Position numbers and translations under genes: made by a program. From contig JABDKW010000005.1 of NCBI GenBank assembly GCA_013002025.1, positions 1-64,000 of the forward strand: a DNA stretch of 64,000 nucleotides, given 5' to 3'. Below, one piece after another: positions 27,228 through 36,822 of the stretch. The stretch is from Gammaproteobacteria bacterium (lineage in GTDB: Bacteria > Pseudomonadota > Gammaproteobacteria > Arenicellales > Arenicellaceae). The notes under the pieces were generated by a model. It saw nothing but the letters and a program-made list of their open reading frames with translations. It searched no databases and was not told where the DNA came from. Numbering within the stretch: the first letter of the stretch is position 1; each line of letters starts with the position of its first letter.

Positions 27228-27259
27228 CATCTGCGCTGGCGCCGACGGGATAACAAGGC

Positions 27260-27907
27260 ATGCAAATTGCAGTAATAGATCTGGGTATGGGTAACCTGCG
27301 TTCTGTCGCACAGGCGTTGACCACGGTTGCGCCGCAGGCCTCCGTACGTGTAACTGCAGACGCAACTGAGATCGGCGCTGCAGACCGTGTGGTGTTGCCT
27401 GGTCAGGGCGCAATAGGCTCGTGGCTCGACACCCTTGTTGAGCGTGAACTGCAGGCTTGTCTGAATGATGCCCTGCAAGATAAACCGGTGTTGGGCATTT
27501 GTGTGGGGATGCAGGCATTGTTTGATCACTGCGAAGAAGATGGCGGTCGCAGCGGTCTAGGCTTGTTTGCCGGCAGTGTGCAGCATTTCTCGCACTTTCA
27601 CACAGCGGCACAGCGATCCTTGAAGGTGCCGCATATGGGCTGGAATCAGGTGGCACAAATTCATCCTCACCCGCTGTGGCATAACGTGGATGACAACAGC
27701 CATTTCTACTTCGTGCATAGTTATTGTGCCAATGCGGCCGATGATGCGGACTTGGGCATGGTGTATGGCAGTTGCGACTATGGCCACCAGTTTATCGCGG
27801 CAGTGGGGCATGAAAATGTGTTTGCTGTACAATTTCATCCGGAGAAAAGTCATTCGGATGGCTTACAATTACTCAAGAACTTCACCGTTTGGAACGGTGT
27901 GGTGTGA
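27260..27907 (+). CDS. hisH: Imidazole glycerol phosphate synthase, glutaminase subunit
   Basis: Class I glutamine amidotransferase that feeds ammonia to HisF. 215 residues: N-terminal IAVIDLGMGNLRSV, the oxyanion and nucleophile regions VVLPGQGAIGS and LGICVGMQ (catalytic Cys), and the His-Glu pair in VQFHPEKS. Its partner hisF is two genes downstream. Confidence 0.96.
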   Translation: MQIAVIDLGMGNLRSVAQALTTVAPQASVRVTADATEIGAADRVVLPGQGAIGSWLDTLVERELQACLNDALQDKPVLGICVGMQALFDHCEEDGGRSGLGLFAGSVQHFSHFHTAAQRSLKVPHMGWNQVAQIHPHPLWHNVDDNSHFYFVHSYCANAADDADLGMVYGSCDYGHQFIAAVGHENVFAVQFHPEKSHSDGLQLLKNFTVWNGVV

Positions 27908-27937
27908 ATCGTTAACCAGGGCTTGGAGAGGCAGGCA

Positions 27938-28690
27938 ATGTTATTAATCCCCGCAATTGATATTAAAGACGGCAAATGTGTGCGCCTGCGCCAGGGAGAC
28001 ATGTCTGATTCCACGGTGTTCAGTGATAGCCCCGTGGCCATGGCGGATCAGTGGGTTCAACAGGGGGCACGGCGCATCCATCTGGTTGATTTAGACGGTG
28101 CCTTTGCCGGCACGCCGGCCAATGCAGACGTTATCCACGAGATCGCCGAACGCCATCCAAACGTGCCAATTCAGATTGGCGGCGGGATTCGCGATGAGAA
28201 AACCATTGAAGCCTATCTCGATGCTGGCGTGCAGTATCTGATTATTGGCACACGGGCGGTTAACGAGCCGCACTTTGTCAGCGATATTGCCATCGAGTAT
28301 CCACGCCACATTATTATTGGCTTGGATGTGCGAGATGGCAAGGTGGCTATTGATGGTTGGTCAAAGCTTTCCAAGCATGATGTAATCGATCTGGCCCAAC
28401 ACTTCGAGGAGGATGGCGTACACGCCATCATTTACACCGACATCAGCCGCGACGGCATGATGCAGGGCGTCAATATAGAGGCAACCCGCAAACTGGCTGA
28501 AGCCGTACGCATTCCGGTGATTGCGTCGGGCGGCGTAACCAATATGGACGATATAATCGCGCTGCAAAAAATTGAAGATTCAGGCGTGCAGGGTGTGATT
28601 ACCGGGCGTGCGATCTACGAAGGGACTTTAAATTTTGCTGAAGCTCAAAAGTATCTCGATGAGCACGAAGTACCTAAGCTGTATACCTGA
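27938..28690 (+). CDS. hisA: ProFAR isomerase
   Basis: Phosphoribosylformimino-5-aminoimidazole carboxamide ribotide isomerase, a (beta/alpha)8 barrel. It begins [17 protein letters not shown] (catalytic Asp in AIDI). The two phosphate-binding halves IQIGGGIRD and VIASGGVTN, and the second catalytic Asp in YTDISRDGM, are present. I use the ATG at 27938 with GGAGAGG upstream, not the in-frame TTG at 27923. 250 residues. Confidence 0.96.
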   Translation: MLLIPAIDIKDGKCVRLRQGDMSDSTVFSDSPVAMADQWVQQGARRIHLVDLDGAFAGTPANADVIHEIAERHPNVPIQIGGGIRDEKTIEAYLDAGVQYLIIGTRAVNEPHFVSDIAIEYPRHIIIGLDVRDGKVAIDGWSKLSKHDVIDLAQHFEEDGVHAIIYTDISRDGMMQGVNIEATRKLAEAVRIPVIASGGVTNMDDIIALQKIEDSGVQGVITGRAIYEGTLNFAEAQKYLDEHEVPKLYT

Positions 28691-28707
28691 ATATAGCTGC
28701 TTGAATC

Positions 28708-29490
28708 ATGCCGCTGGCTAATCGAATAATTCCCTGTCTGGATGTTGACGGTGGCCGCGTGGTTAAAGGCGTCAATTTCGTCGACATTCGGGATGCCGGT
28801 GACCCGGTAGAAGTAGCGCGTCGCTACAACGAGCAGGGCGCAGATGAAATCACGTTTTTGGATATAACCGCCACTTCCGACCAGCGCGACACAATCCTAC
28901 ATGTGGTTGAGCAGGTCGCCAGTGAGGTGTTTATTCCGCTAACCGTGGGCGGCGGGGTTCGCGAACTGGCTGATATTCGGAGCTTACTGAACGCCGGGGC
29001 AGACAAGGTATCCGTTAACAGCACTGCGGTGTTCAAACCGGAATTCATTCAGCAGGCCACCGCTCATTTTGGATCACAGTGCATCGTGGTGGCAATTGAT
29101 GCTCGCCAAACGCATTTTGTAGAGCGCGGTGATGAAGCGGACATGTGGGAAATTTACACGCATGGTGGTCGCCAGCAAACTGGCATAGACGCTGTAATCT
29201 GGGCACAGCGGATGTCTGACTACGGTGCCGGCGAGATTTTACTGACCAGCATGGATGGTGACGGCACTCGAGCTGGCTATGATTTGCGCCTTACCCGCGC
29301 TGTTGCAGACGCCGTGCCGATACCGGTTATCGCGTCGGGCGGAGTAGGCGAGCTTCAGCATCTGGTCGATGGCGTGCAAATAGGCGGCGCAGATGCCGTA
29401 TTGGCGGCCAGCATTTTTCATTTTGGAGAGCATACTATTGCACAAGCCAAGCAGGCGCTGCGCGCGGCCGGTATCGAGGTGCGATTATGA
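28708..29490 (+). CDS. hisF: Imidazole glycerol phosphate synthase, cyclase subunit
   Basis: Closes the imidazole ring using ammonia from HisH, giving IGP and AICAR. The 260-residue barrel has [19 protein letters not shown] (catalytic Asp), LTVGGGVRE, the second catalytic Asp in [14 protein letters not shown] and [11 protein letters not shown]. There is a 17-bp gap after hisA and an ATGA overlap with hisI. Confidence 0.97.
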   Translation: MPLANRIIPCLDVDGGRVVKGVNFVDIRDAGDPVEVARRYNEQGADEITFLDITATSDQRDTILHVVEQVASEVFIPLTVGGGVRELADIRSLLNAGADKVSVNSTAVFKPEFIQQATAHFGSQCIVVAIDARQTHFVERGDEADMWEIYTHGGRQQTGIDAVIWAQRMSDYGAGEILLTSMDGDGTRAGYDLRLTRAVADAVPIPVIASGGVGELQHLVDGVQIGGADAVLAASIFHFGEHTIAQAKQALRAAGIEVRL

Positions 29491-29894
29491 GCGGCGACGA
29501 GCAGGCCTGGCTTGAGCAGGTCAACTGGAATTCAGATGGGCTGGTCGCTGCCATAGCTCAGGACGCTGAGAGTGGCAAGAACCTGATGCTGGCCTGGATG
29601 AATCGCGAAGCATTAAGCGAAACGGTCAGCAGCGGATACGCCTGCTACTGGTCACGATCGCGCAAACGCCTGTGGCGCAAGGGTGAACAGTCAGGCAATC
29701 GACAACGCATAGTCGAGTTGCGGCTGGATTGCGATGCCGACGTTATTTTGATGAGCGTGGAGCAAGGAGGTGGCATCGCCTGCCATACGGGTCGGCAGAG
29801 TTGTTTTTACCGCGTGTATAATAAGGGGCAATGGCAAACTGTGGAGCCGGTATTGCAAGACCCCAAACAAATCTATCGCCAGCCTGATGACTAA
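29487..29894 (+). CDS. hisI: Phosphoribosyl-AMP cyclohydrolase
   Basis: Opens the adenine ring of PR-AMP. 135 residues, monofunctional. It has [24 protein letters not shown], the metal-binding LDCDADVIL and the Cys pair in [14 protein letters not shown], all conserved in the family. It overlaps hisF by 4 bp and hisE by 8 bp; HisI and HisE are split genes here, unlike the fused enterobacterial form. Confidence 0.96.
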   Translation: MSGDEQAWLEQVNWNSDGLVAAIAQDAESGKNLMLAWMNREALSETVSSGYACYWSRSRKRLWRKGEQSGNRQRIVELRLDCDADVILMSVEQGGGIACHTGRQSCFYRVYNKGQWQTVEPVLQDPKQIYRQPDD

Positions 29895-30216
29895 CGACAT
29901 TCTCAATCAATTGCATGATACTGTTATGCAACGTCTGCAGGCGGATGCCAGCACCTCTTATGTCGCTTCCCTGCAGCAAAAAGGTCTTGATGCGATCCTC
30001 AAAAAGATTGCTGAGGAAGCCACCGAGACTGTAATGGCGGCGAAAGACGGTAACGCCGAACAGATTGTTTACGAAACCGCAGACTTGTGGTTTCACTGCC
30101 TGGTTATGCTGGCACAGCAAGGCTTGCATCCGCAGCAGGTATTAGATGAGTTGGAGCGCCGCATGGGCGTGTCCGGAATTACAGAAAAAGCCGCCCGCGA
30201 AAGTTCGAGCGGCTAG
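29887..30216 (+). CDS. hisE: Phosphoribosyl-ATP pyrophosphatase
   Basis: Hydrolyses PR-ATP to PR-AMP. The 109-residue all-helical MazG-like protein shows the metal-binding [11 protein letters not shown] and [10 protein letters not shown] segments. The frame is open further upstream (from 29770), but [13 protein letters not shown] at 29887 is the natural start, overlapping the end of hisI by 8 bp. tatA follows after 27 bp, so the his transcript probably continues into the Tat genes, as in pseudomonads. Confidence 0.95.
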   Translation: MTNDILNQLHDTVMQRLQADASTSYVASLQQKGLDAILKKIAEEATETVMAAKDGNAEQIVYETADLWFHCLVMLAQQGLHPQQVLDELERRMGVSGITEKAARESSSG

Positions 30217-30243
30217 TTCACAGAACCAAACGAGGTTAACAGC

Positions 30244-30489
30244 ATGGGCATTGGTGGAATTTCAATATGGCAATTGTTGATCATATTGCTGATCGTAGCG
30301 CTTATTTTTGGCACTAAGAAATTGCGTGGCATCGGTGGCGATTTGGGCGGTGCTGTGAAGGGATTTAAAAAAGCGATAAAGGACGAGGATGCCGCCTCCT
30401 CCGATAATCAGTCGGGTGACAGCTCTGACAACGGCGATGACGGCGACCAAGGCGATAGCGCTGAGACAACACCGCCGCGGGATAAGTAA
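30244..30489 (+). CDS. tatA: Sec-independent translocase subunit TatA
   Basis: 81-residue pore-forming subunit of the twin-arginine translocase. One N-terminal membrane helix ([22 protein letters not shown]) is followed by the [23 protein letters not shown] amphipathic helix and a very acidic Ser/Asp tail. First of tatABC, 27 bp after hisE. Confidence 0.95.
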   Translation: MGIGGISIWQLLIILLIVALIFGTKKLRGIGGDLGGAVKGFKKAIKDEDAASSDNQSGDSSDNGDDGDQGDSAETTPPRDK

Positions 30490-30503
30490 GTCAGGCCCAA
30501 AGC

Positions 30504-30836
30504 ATGTTCGATATCGGCTTTTGGGAACTGCTGGTTATTGCCGTGGTCTTGTTGCTGGTGATGGGTCCGGAGCGCCTGCCGGAAGTTGCCAAACAGGCGG
30601 CTTTTCTGGTGCGTAAAGCCCGCCAGGGTATGTACCGCCTGCGTGCAGAAATGCAGCATGAAATCGACGCCACGCCATTTGCTGACTTGGACAAAGCCCG
30701 TCAGGAAATGACGGATTTTAAAAACGACATTAAGCAGTTCGGCCGTGAATTGGCCGATTCGGCGGAACAGGATGTAGCCGACCATGGTGCCGATGAGCAG
30801 AATGCCAAAAAAGATCGTGTCGACGATGACAGCTAG
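30504..30836 (+). CDS. tatB: Sec-independent translocase subunit TatB
   Basis: 110-residue Tat subunit that with TatC receives twin-arginine signal peptides. Its N-terminus MFDIGFWELLVIAVVLLLVMGPERLPEVA has the TatB-specific Glu and the GPERLP hinge; a long charged helical tail follows. It starts 14 bp after tatA. Confidence 0.95.
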   Translation: MFDIGFWELLVIAVVLLLVMGPERLPEVAKQAAFLVRKARQGMYRLRAEMQHEIDATPFADLDKARQEMTDFKNDIKQFGRELADSAEQDVADHGADEQNAKKDRVDDDS

Positions 30837-30871
30837 TTGCGATCCAGCAAGCAAATGAGCTGATTACTCAG

Positions 30872-31612
30872 ATGACTGACCCGCTGGCCAACGCAGAACC
30901 CTTCATCTCGCACCTGGTTGAGTTACGTAACCGAATGATCCGTTCGGTTGGCGCGGTGCTGATAATTTTCATCTGTTTAGTACCGTTTGCCAATGAGCTG
31001 TATGAGTGGTTCGCCAAGCCATTGATTTCAAACCTCCCACAAGGCTCGAGCATGATTTCTACCGAGCCGCACGGACCCTTTTTCATCCCCTTTAAGTTCG
31101 CTTTCGCCACTGCCTTTGCGTTGGCGATTCCGGTGGTGTTGTATCAGGTCTGGGCCTTTGTGGCACCGGGTCTGTATAAAAATGAAAAGCGCATCGTGTT
31201 CCCTCTGGTGGTGTCCAGCACTCTGTTGTTCTATCTTGGAATCCTGTTCGCCTATTACGTGGTGTTCCCGATCATTTTCAAGTTCTTTATCGGCATGGCG
31301 CCGGACGGTGTGACCGTTATGACCGACATCAGTGCCTACATGAGCTTCGCCCTGAAATTGTTTTTTGCCTTCGGAGTGGCTTTCGAAGTGCCGGTTGCTA
31401 CTGTGCTGTTGGCGCGCATGGGGGTGGTAAGCACTGCGGCGATGGCACGGCAGAGACCCTACATAATTTTGGGCGCCTTCGTGATCGGAATGTTGATGAC
31501 GCCACCGGATATTTTTTCGCAGATCATGCTGGCCATTCCGGTCTGTTTGTTGTTTGAAGTGGGTCTATTTTTCGCTCGCAAATTGGAGCGAAATGACCTA
31601 AATTCGGACTAG
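30872..31612 (+). CDS. tatC: Sec-independent translocase subunit TatC
   Basis: 246-residue six-helix Tat receptor. The cytosolic N-terminal signal-binding motif FISHLVELRNRMIRSV, periplasmic STEPHGPFFIPFK, VYQVWAFVAPGLYKNEKR and the GMLMTPPDIFSQ segment near the C-terminus are conserved. A Tat substrate, the Rieske protein PetA, is encoded about 3.3 kb downstream. Confidence 0.97.
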   Translation: MTDPLANAEPFISHLVELRNRMIRSVGAVLIIFICLVPFANELYEWFAKPLISNLPQGSSMISTEPHGPFFIPFKFAFATAFALAIPVVLYQVWAFVAPGLYKNEKRIVFPLVVSSTLLFYLGILFAYYVVFPIIFKFFIGMAPDGVTVMTDISAYMSFALKLFFAFGVAFEVPVATVLLARMGVVSTAAMARQRPYIILGAFVIGMLMTPPDIFSQIMLAIPVCLLFEVGLFFARKLERNDLNSD

Positions 31613-31656
31613 AGATACAATAATAATTCAAACCCATATTCCGCAGGGAACCCCGC

Positions 31657-32544
31657 ATGAGCGCTAAAATTATTGATGGCAAAAAAATTGCCGCCGAGAT
31701 CCAGGAAGAAGCCAAACAGGACGCCGACAAATTACATGAACGAGGGATCAAACCGTGCCTCGCGGTGGTGTTGGTGGGCAATAACCCCGCCTCCAAGGCA
31801 TATGTTGGCAGCAAGGTCAGAGCCTGTGAAGCGACCGGTATCGTGTCCCTGAAAATTGAGATGGAAACGGAATCTCCAGAACAGGATCTGCTGGAAGAAA
31901 TCGATCGCTTAAATGAAGACCCTAATGTGCATGGTATTCTGGTGCAGTTGCCATTGCCGCACCACATGGATGAAGAACGTGTGACCGAGCGCATTGACCC
32001 AGCCAAAGACGTCGACGGTTTTCATCCGGAAAACGTAGGCAAATTGAGCATCGGTATTGACTGCCTGACGCCCTGCACGCCGTCTGGAATTCCTGAGCTG
32101 ATTACCCGTAGCGGTATCAAAATGTCGGGCAAGCACGCGGTGGTTGTCGGGCGTAGCAATATCGTCGGTAAACCGATGATGAATATTCTGGTGCAAAAGG
32201 GCGACAAAGCCAATTGCACCATAACCTGTTGTCATAGTGGCACGGACCATCTGGCTAACTACACGCGTCAGGCGGACATACTTATCGCCGCCATCGGGGT
32301 ACCGGAGTTTGTTACCGCAGGGATGGTCAAAGAAGGTGCTACCGTGATTGATGTTGGTATTAACCGAGTAGAGGACCTCGAGCACTCTCGAGGCTATCGG
32401 CTGGTGGGCGATGTTGATTTCGATGACGTAAAAGAAGTCGCCGGAGCGATTACGCCGGTTCCCGGTGGAGTCGGGCCGATGACAGTCGCCATGTTGATGC
32501 AGAATACGGTCAAAGCGGCGCGCATGATTCATCAGTCCGGCTGA
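31657..32544 (+). CDS. folD: Methylenetetrahydrofolate dehydrogenase/cyclohydrolase
   Basis: Bifunctional folate enzyme interconverting 5,10-methylene-, methenyl- and 10-formyl-tetrahydrofolate with NADP. 295 residues. Catalytic Tyr and Lys are in ASKAYVGSKVRACE; also GILVQLPLP, the DVDGFHPENVG loop, PCTPSGI, the cofactor site VVVGRSNIVGKPM and the C-terminal TPVPGGVGPMTVAMLM. A single gene, 44 bp after tatC, with AGGGAACC before the ATG. Confidence 0.97.
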   Translation: MSAKIIDGKKIAAEIQEEAKQDADKLHERGIKPCLAVVLVGNNPASKAYVGSKVRACEATGIVSLKIEMETESPEQDLLEEIDRLNEDPNVHGILVQLPLPHHMDEERVTERIDPAKDVDGFHPENVGKLSIGIDCLTPCTPSGIPELITRSGIKMSGKHAVVVGRSNIVGKPMMNILVQKGDKANCTITCCHSGTDHLANYTRQADILIAAIGVPEFVTAGMVKEGATVIDVGINRVEDLEHSRGYRLVGDVDFDDVKEVAGAITPVPGGVGPMTVAMLMQNTVKAARMIHQSG

Positions 32545-32601
32545 GCTCATTTAATCAAACCCCTCTAACGCCCATCCCACCAATATCAGCACCAGTCCGA
32601 C

Positions 32602-34629
32602 GTGCCACGTCGGGCCGGCAATAATCTATTGTTAAATCAACTCAATGACCCGCAGCGCGAGGCCGTGCAACAATGCGATCGGCCGCTACTCGTTCTGGCC
32701 GGGGCAGGCAGTGGTAAAACACGTGTCATCACCTATAAGATCGCCTGGCTATTGCAAAAGCAGGGAGTTGATCCGCGCAACATATTTGCAGTGACCTTTA
32801 CCAATAAGGCGGCTCGCGAAATGAAACAGCGGGTGGTCGAGTTGCTGGGCTCGGATCAACCGCAGGGCTTGACCGTTTCCACCTTCCACAGCCTGGGGAT
32901 GAACCTGCTGCGCGAAGAAGTGGAAGCGTCCGGGCGCAAGGCGGGCTTTTCTATCTTTGATCCACAAGATGCCCTGTTCGTAGTCCGTGAGCTATTGCGT
33001 GCTGATCTCGATGACAATGGTCTGGTAGAGCGGGTGCGCAACCAGATATCGAATTGGAAAAATGACCTGGTTGGCCCTTCTGCAGCCGCGGCTGCGGCGA
33101 TGACCAACCCGATTCAGGTGGCGGCAGCCAAGGTATACCCCGAATATGAACGCTATCTGCAGGTCTGTAATGCGGTTGATCTGGATGACTTGTTGTATCT
33201 GCCAAATATTATTTTGCGCAAGTTCGATAACCTGAGAATTAAATGGCAACAGCGTGTGCGGTTTCTTCTGGTAGATGAATATCAGGATACCAATGCGGCA
33301 CAATACCAATTGGTTAGAACGCTGGTAGGCGCTGGTAACGGCCTGACCGCGGTGGGCGATGATGATCAGTCAATTTACGCCTGGCGTGGTGCACAGCCAG
33401 AGAATCTGGCGCAATTACAAACAGATTTTCCACAGTTGCGCACCGTAAAGCTGGAGCAAAACTACCGTTCGATGGGGCGGATTCTGGCCTTGGCGAATCA
33501 CGTTATCCAGAATAATCCGCGGCCGTTTAAAAAAACGTTGTGGAGTGAGTTGGGTTTTGGTGACCCGGTGACAATAATCGCCGCCGAAAACGAGGAGCGG
33601 GAAGCTGAAAAGGTGGTTGCTGGGTTAATGCAACATCGCTTTCAGAACCTCGGTGAATATCGCGACTATGCAATCCTGTATCGCGGCAATCATCAGTCGC
33701 GCATGCTGGAGAAAAAACTGCGTGAAATGCACATCCCTTATTATTTGAGTGGCGGCTTGTCATTTTTTGAACGCTCAGAAGTGAAGGATGTCATGGCCTA
33801 TCTTCGGCTGGTCACTAATCCGGCCGACGATAACGCCTTTATCCGAGCTATCAATACGCCGCGCAGAGGTATCGGCGCAAGCACTCTGGAGGCGCTTGCT
33901 GAGGCCGGCAAGCAGGATAGCTGCAGTCTGTTTCACGCCATCGAAAGTCCGCGGTTACATGATCTGTTAGTACCCTCACGGCAGGGCAGTGTTCGACAGT
34001 TTCATCACTGGCTATCCGACACCATCAACAAAGCGGATACAGAGCCACCGATGCGAGTGATCGAAGGCATGTTGCATGACATTGGCTACCAGCGCTGGGT
34101 CACTAAACAAAGCGCCAGCCCTGAACAGGCGGAAATGCGGTGGCAGAATGTTGAAGAGCTGCTCAAGTGGCTACGCTCTCTGTCGTCTCAGCCGGACCGG
34201 TCTCTGGCGGATGTGGTGGCGGCCGCCAGCCTGATGGGCATGCTGGACAAAGACAAAGAGGACAATGAGGCAAATGTGGTTTCACTGATGACCCTGCACG
34301 CGGCCAAAGGTCTCGAGTTTCCGCATGTCAGCATTGTGGGTCTGGAGGAGGAAATCCTGCCGCATCGCAATAGTATTGAAGAGGACATGATTGAGGAAGA
34401 GCGACGACTCTTTTATGTGGGTATCACGCGTGCCAAGCGAGAGCTAACCCTGTCATATGCGAACCAGCGCAAACGCTTTGGTGAGGTGCTGGACTGCCAG
34501 CCCAGTCGATTTCTTGATGAACTGGATCCGCAGCATATTGTGTGGGAAGAAAAGCTGGCCAATGACCCCGCCAAGCGGGAACAGGTTGGGGCCGCCCACT
34601 TATCGGCGATGCGGGCACTATTGCGCTAA
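32602..34629 (+). CDS. rep: ATP-dependent DNA helicase Rep
   Basis: Superfamily 1A 3'-5' helicase that helps restart stalled replication forks. Motifs in order: Q-motif LNDPQREAVQQ, Walker A AGAGSGKT, Ia FTNKAAREM, II LLVDEYQDTN, III VGDDDQSIYAWRGA, IV LEQNYRS, V TLHAAKGLEF and VI LFYVGITRAKRE. 675 residues from the GTG at 32602; E. coli Rep begins just before the Q-motif, so a TTG at 32629 may be the true start. Rep rather than UvrD is favoured by the LNDPQREAVQ beginning and the length. Confidence 0.92.
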   Translation: MPRRAGNNLLLNQLNDPQREAVQQCDRPLLVLAGAGSGKTRVITYKIAWLLQKQGVDPRNIFAVTFTNKAAREMKQRVVELLGSDQPQGLTVSTFHSLGMNLLREEVEASGRKAGFSIFDPQDALFVVRELLRADLDDNGLVERVRNQISNWKNDLVGPSAAAAAAMTNPIQVAAAKVYPEYERYLQVCNAVDLDDLLYLPNIILRKFDNLRIKWQQRVRFLLVDEYQDTNAAQYQLVRTLVGAGNGLTAVGDDDQSIYAWRGAQPENLAQLQTDFPQLRTVKLEQNYRSMGRILALANHVIQNNPRPFKKTLWSELGFGDPVTIIAAENEEREAEKVVAGLMQHRFQNLGEYRDYAILYRGNHQSRMLEKKLREMHIPYYLSGGLSFFERSEVKDVMAYLRLVTNPADDNAFIRAINTPRRGIGASTLEALAEAGKQDSCSLFHAIESPRLHDLLVPSRQGSVRQFHHWLSDTINKADTEPPMRVIEGMLHDIGYQRWVTKQSASPEQAEMRWQNVEELLKWLRSLSSQPDRSLADVVAAASLMGMLDKDKEDNEANVVSLMTLHAAKGLEFPHVSIVGLEEEILPHRNSIEEDMIEEERRLFYVGITRAKRELTLSYANQRKRFGEVLDCQPSRFLDELDPQHIVWEEKLANDPAKREQVGAAHLSAMRALLR

Positions 34630-34710
34630 AAAACAGAGAACATGAGCTGACTGGCGTAACCATTCAGGCGTCAAAATGCGGCGGCAAATCACCCCAAAAC
34701 TTGACACATC

Positions 34711-34719
34711 TGTTACAAT
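34711..34719 (+). promoter_or_regulatory. Extended -10 promoter for petABC
   Basis: TG-T-TACAAT about 190 bp before petA, in the 281-bp gap between rep and petA. The nearby TTGACA (34701) is too close to serve this -10 as its -35. The leader RNA from here would carry the inverted repeat at 34822-34856. Confidence 0.45.
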
Positions 34720-34821
34720 CTCGACCCGAATACAGGATTAGCCTGCATTGTGATTGGCTGGCTGTTCAGCCGCCGATAAAACAGTGCAGAAAATCAAGCG
34801 TTTGGCTAATCGTAGCGTCGG

Positions 34822-34856
34822 CCAAGTTACTTGAATGTAGGTGAAAAGTAACTTGG
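34822..34856 (+). repeat. Perfect 11-bp inverted repeat in the petA leader
   Basis: CCAAGTTACTT at 34822-34832 and AAGTAACTTGG at 34846-34856, separated by 13 bp, ending 54 bp before the petA start. There is no T-run after it, so it is more like an operator or a leader hairpin than a terminator. Confidence 0.7.
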
Positions 34857-34910
34857 ATGCGGTTTACGAGAAGCCTAAAAAAGCTTCAAAATTTGAGTTC
34901 TGGAGACCCT

Positions 34911-35531
34911 ATGACTGACAACAGTGTTAGCGAGCCGACCGTAGAGGATCAAAAACGGCGTAGATTTCTAACCGGAATCACCGCTGGATTTGGTGCCGTT
35001 GGTGGTGCTATTGCCGTAACCCCGTTTGCATTAAGCATGATGCCCAGCGAACGAGCCAAGAATGCCGGTGCGCCAGTGCAATATGACTACTCGAAAATTC
35101 AACCGGGTGCCATGGTGAAAGTGGAATGGCGGGGCAAACCTGTGGTGCTGCTCAACCGCACCGAAGAAATGATGCTGGGTCTGGAAGAAATCGAAAGCAA
35201 CCTGGCTGACCCGACGTCGTTAGTCAGCGTGCAGCCGCCCTACGCCCAAAATGATGCGCGAGCCGACGTGAGCAAGCCTGAAATGTTGGTTATGCTCGGT
35301 GTGTGTACTCATCTGGGGTGTTCGCCAGTGGAGAAGTTGGCGATCGGTCCCGACCCGGAGATGGGCGACGACTCCCAGGGCGGATTTTTCTGCCCCTGTC
35401 ATGGTTCCAAATTTGATCTCTCTGGGCGTGTCTACCTGAATGTGCCGGCGACCTCCAATATGGAGATTCCGCCGTATCAGTATGAGGGTGACATTATCAC
35501 TATTGGTAAAGATACAGAGAGGGTCGCGTAA
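34911..35531 (+). CDS. petA: Ubiquinol-cytochrome c reductase Rieske iron-sulfur subunit
   Basis: 2Fe-2S subunit of the bc1 complex. 206 residues: a twin-arginine signal (KRRRFLTGITAGFGAVG) that doubles as the membrane anchor, then the cluster-binding CTHLGC and CPCHGS boxes with the loop GRVYLNVPATSN. I choose the ATG at 34911, preceded by GGAGA, over an in-frame ATG at 34857 that would add 18 non-conserved residues. It overlaps petB by one base. Confidence 0.96.
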   Translation: MTDNSVSEPTVEDQKRRRFLTGITAGFGAVGGAIAVTPFALSMMPSERAKNAGAPVQYDYSKIQPGAMVKVEWRGKPVVLLNRTEEMMLGLEEIESNLADPTSLVSVQPPYAQNDARADVSKPEMLVMLGVCTHLGCSPVEKLAIGPDPEMGDDSQGGFFCPCHGSKFDLSGRVYLNVPATSNMEIPPYQYEGDIITIGKDTERVA

Positions 35532-36805
35532 TGGCTATTCATCGTCACGATAACCATAAGAGCGCCAATGCGTTCATGGAGTGGGTGGACCGTCGCCTGC
35601 CGGTGACCAAGGTCTGGAATGAGCATTTGGCAGAGTACTACGCCGCCAAAAACTTTAATTTCTGGTACTACTTCGGTTCTTTATCGCTGCTGATTCTGGT
35701 CATTCAGATTTTGACCGGTATCTTCCTGACCATGCATTACAAGCCAGACGCTGCACTAGCCTTTGCATCGGTCGAGTACATCATGCGTGATGTGCCCTAT
35801 GGCTGGCTGGTGCGTTATTTGCATTCAACCGGCGCCTCGGCCTTCTTCGTCGTGGTTTATCTGCATATGTTTCGTGGGCTTATTTACGGTTCGCATCGAG
35901 AGCCGCGTGAATTGGTGTGGTTGATCGGTTGCGTGATCTTTGTGGCGCTGATGGCTGAAGCGTTTATGGGGTATCTGTTGCCGTGGGGCAATATGTCTTA
36001 TTGGGGCGCTCAGGTGATTATTTCCCTGTTTGATGTAATCCCATATTTTGGCCCATTATTAACTGAGTGGATTCGTGGTGATTTCGTTATCTCCGACGCG
36101 ACCCTGAACCGGTTTTTTGCCTTTCATGTCATCATGCTGCCCTTAATCCTGGTGGCGCTGGTGTTCCTGCATCTGGTGGCGTTGCATCAGGTCGGTTCCA
36201 ATAACCCTGACGGCATTGACATTTTTGAACATGTTGATGAAAACGGTAAACCGCTGGACGGCGTCGCTTTTCACCCTTATTACACGGTAAAAGACATTGT
36301 TGGCGTCTGCGGCTTCCTGATCATCTATCTTGGTGTGGTGTTCTTTGCACCGGAATTTGGTGGCATCTTCCTTGAGAAGGATAATTTCGCGCCGGCCAAT
36401 CCGCTGCAAACACCACCGGACATCGTGCCATTATGGTACTTCACCCCGTACTACTCGATCCTGCGAGCCAATACCTTTAACTTCTTCTGGATTGATGCCA
36501 AAGTTTGGGGCGTTGTGTTTATGGCGCTGTCGTTGATCGTGTTCTTTCTGTTGCCATGGCTAGATCGGTCACCGGTTAAATCGATTCGCTATCGCAGCCA
36601 GCCGTTTAAGATTGCCCTGGTCATTTTTCTGGCCGCATTCTTTCTGCTGGGCTGGCTGGGCATGAATCCGGTGACGCCTACCAATACCTTGTTGGCGCAA
36701 ATCGGTACGGTGGCCTATTTCGGCTTCTTCTTTTTGATGCCCTGGTTTACCAGCATAGGCAAAACCAAACCGGTGCCTGATCGGGTTACCGGCGATGAAC
36801 ACTGA
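35531..36805 (+). CDS. petB: Cytochrome b of the bc1 complex
   Basis: 424-residue integral membrane subunit with two b hemes and both quinone sites. The four heme-ligand His residues sit in helices B and D (e.g. RYLHSTGASAFFVVVYLHMFRG and NRFFAFHVIMLPLILVALVFLH). The Qo-site PEWY-type motif appears as PLWYFTPYYSILRA, and the GYLLPWGNMSYWGAQV loop is typical. It is full length (eight helices), not the split b6/subunit IV form. 17 bp before petC. Confidence 0.97.
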   Translation: MAIHRHDNHKSANAFMEWVDRRLPVTKVWNEHLAEYYAAKNFNFWYYFGSLSLLILVIQILTGIFLTMHYKPDAALAFASVEYIMRDVPYGWLVRYLHSTGASAFFVVVYLHMFRGLIYGSHREPRELVWLIGCVIFVALMAEAFMGYLLPWGNMSYWGAQVIISLFDVIPYFGPLLTEWIRGDFVISDATLNRFFAFHVIMLPLILVALVFLHLVALHQVGSNNPDGIDIFEHVDENGKPLDGVAFHPYYTVKDIVGVCGFLIIYLGVVFFAPEFGGIFLEKDNFAPANPLQTPPDIVPLWYFTPYYSILRANTFNFFWIDAKVWGVVFMALSLIVFFLLPWLDRSPVKSIRYRSQPFKIALVIFLAAFFLLGWLGMNPVTPTNTLLAQIGTVAYFGFFFLMPWFTSIGKTKPVPDRVTGDEH

Positions 36806-36822
36806 TTAGTGGGATTGAGACA

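Noticed and set aside
34857-34910. Longer start for the Rieske protein
   Set aside because: An ATG exists at 34857, but it overlaps the end of the inverted-repeat region, lacks a ribosome site, and the added residues are not family-like; the ATG at 34911 follows GGAGA.
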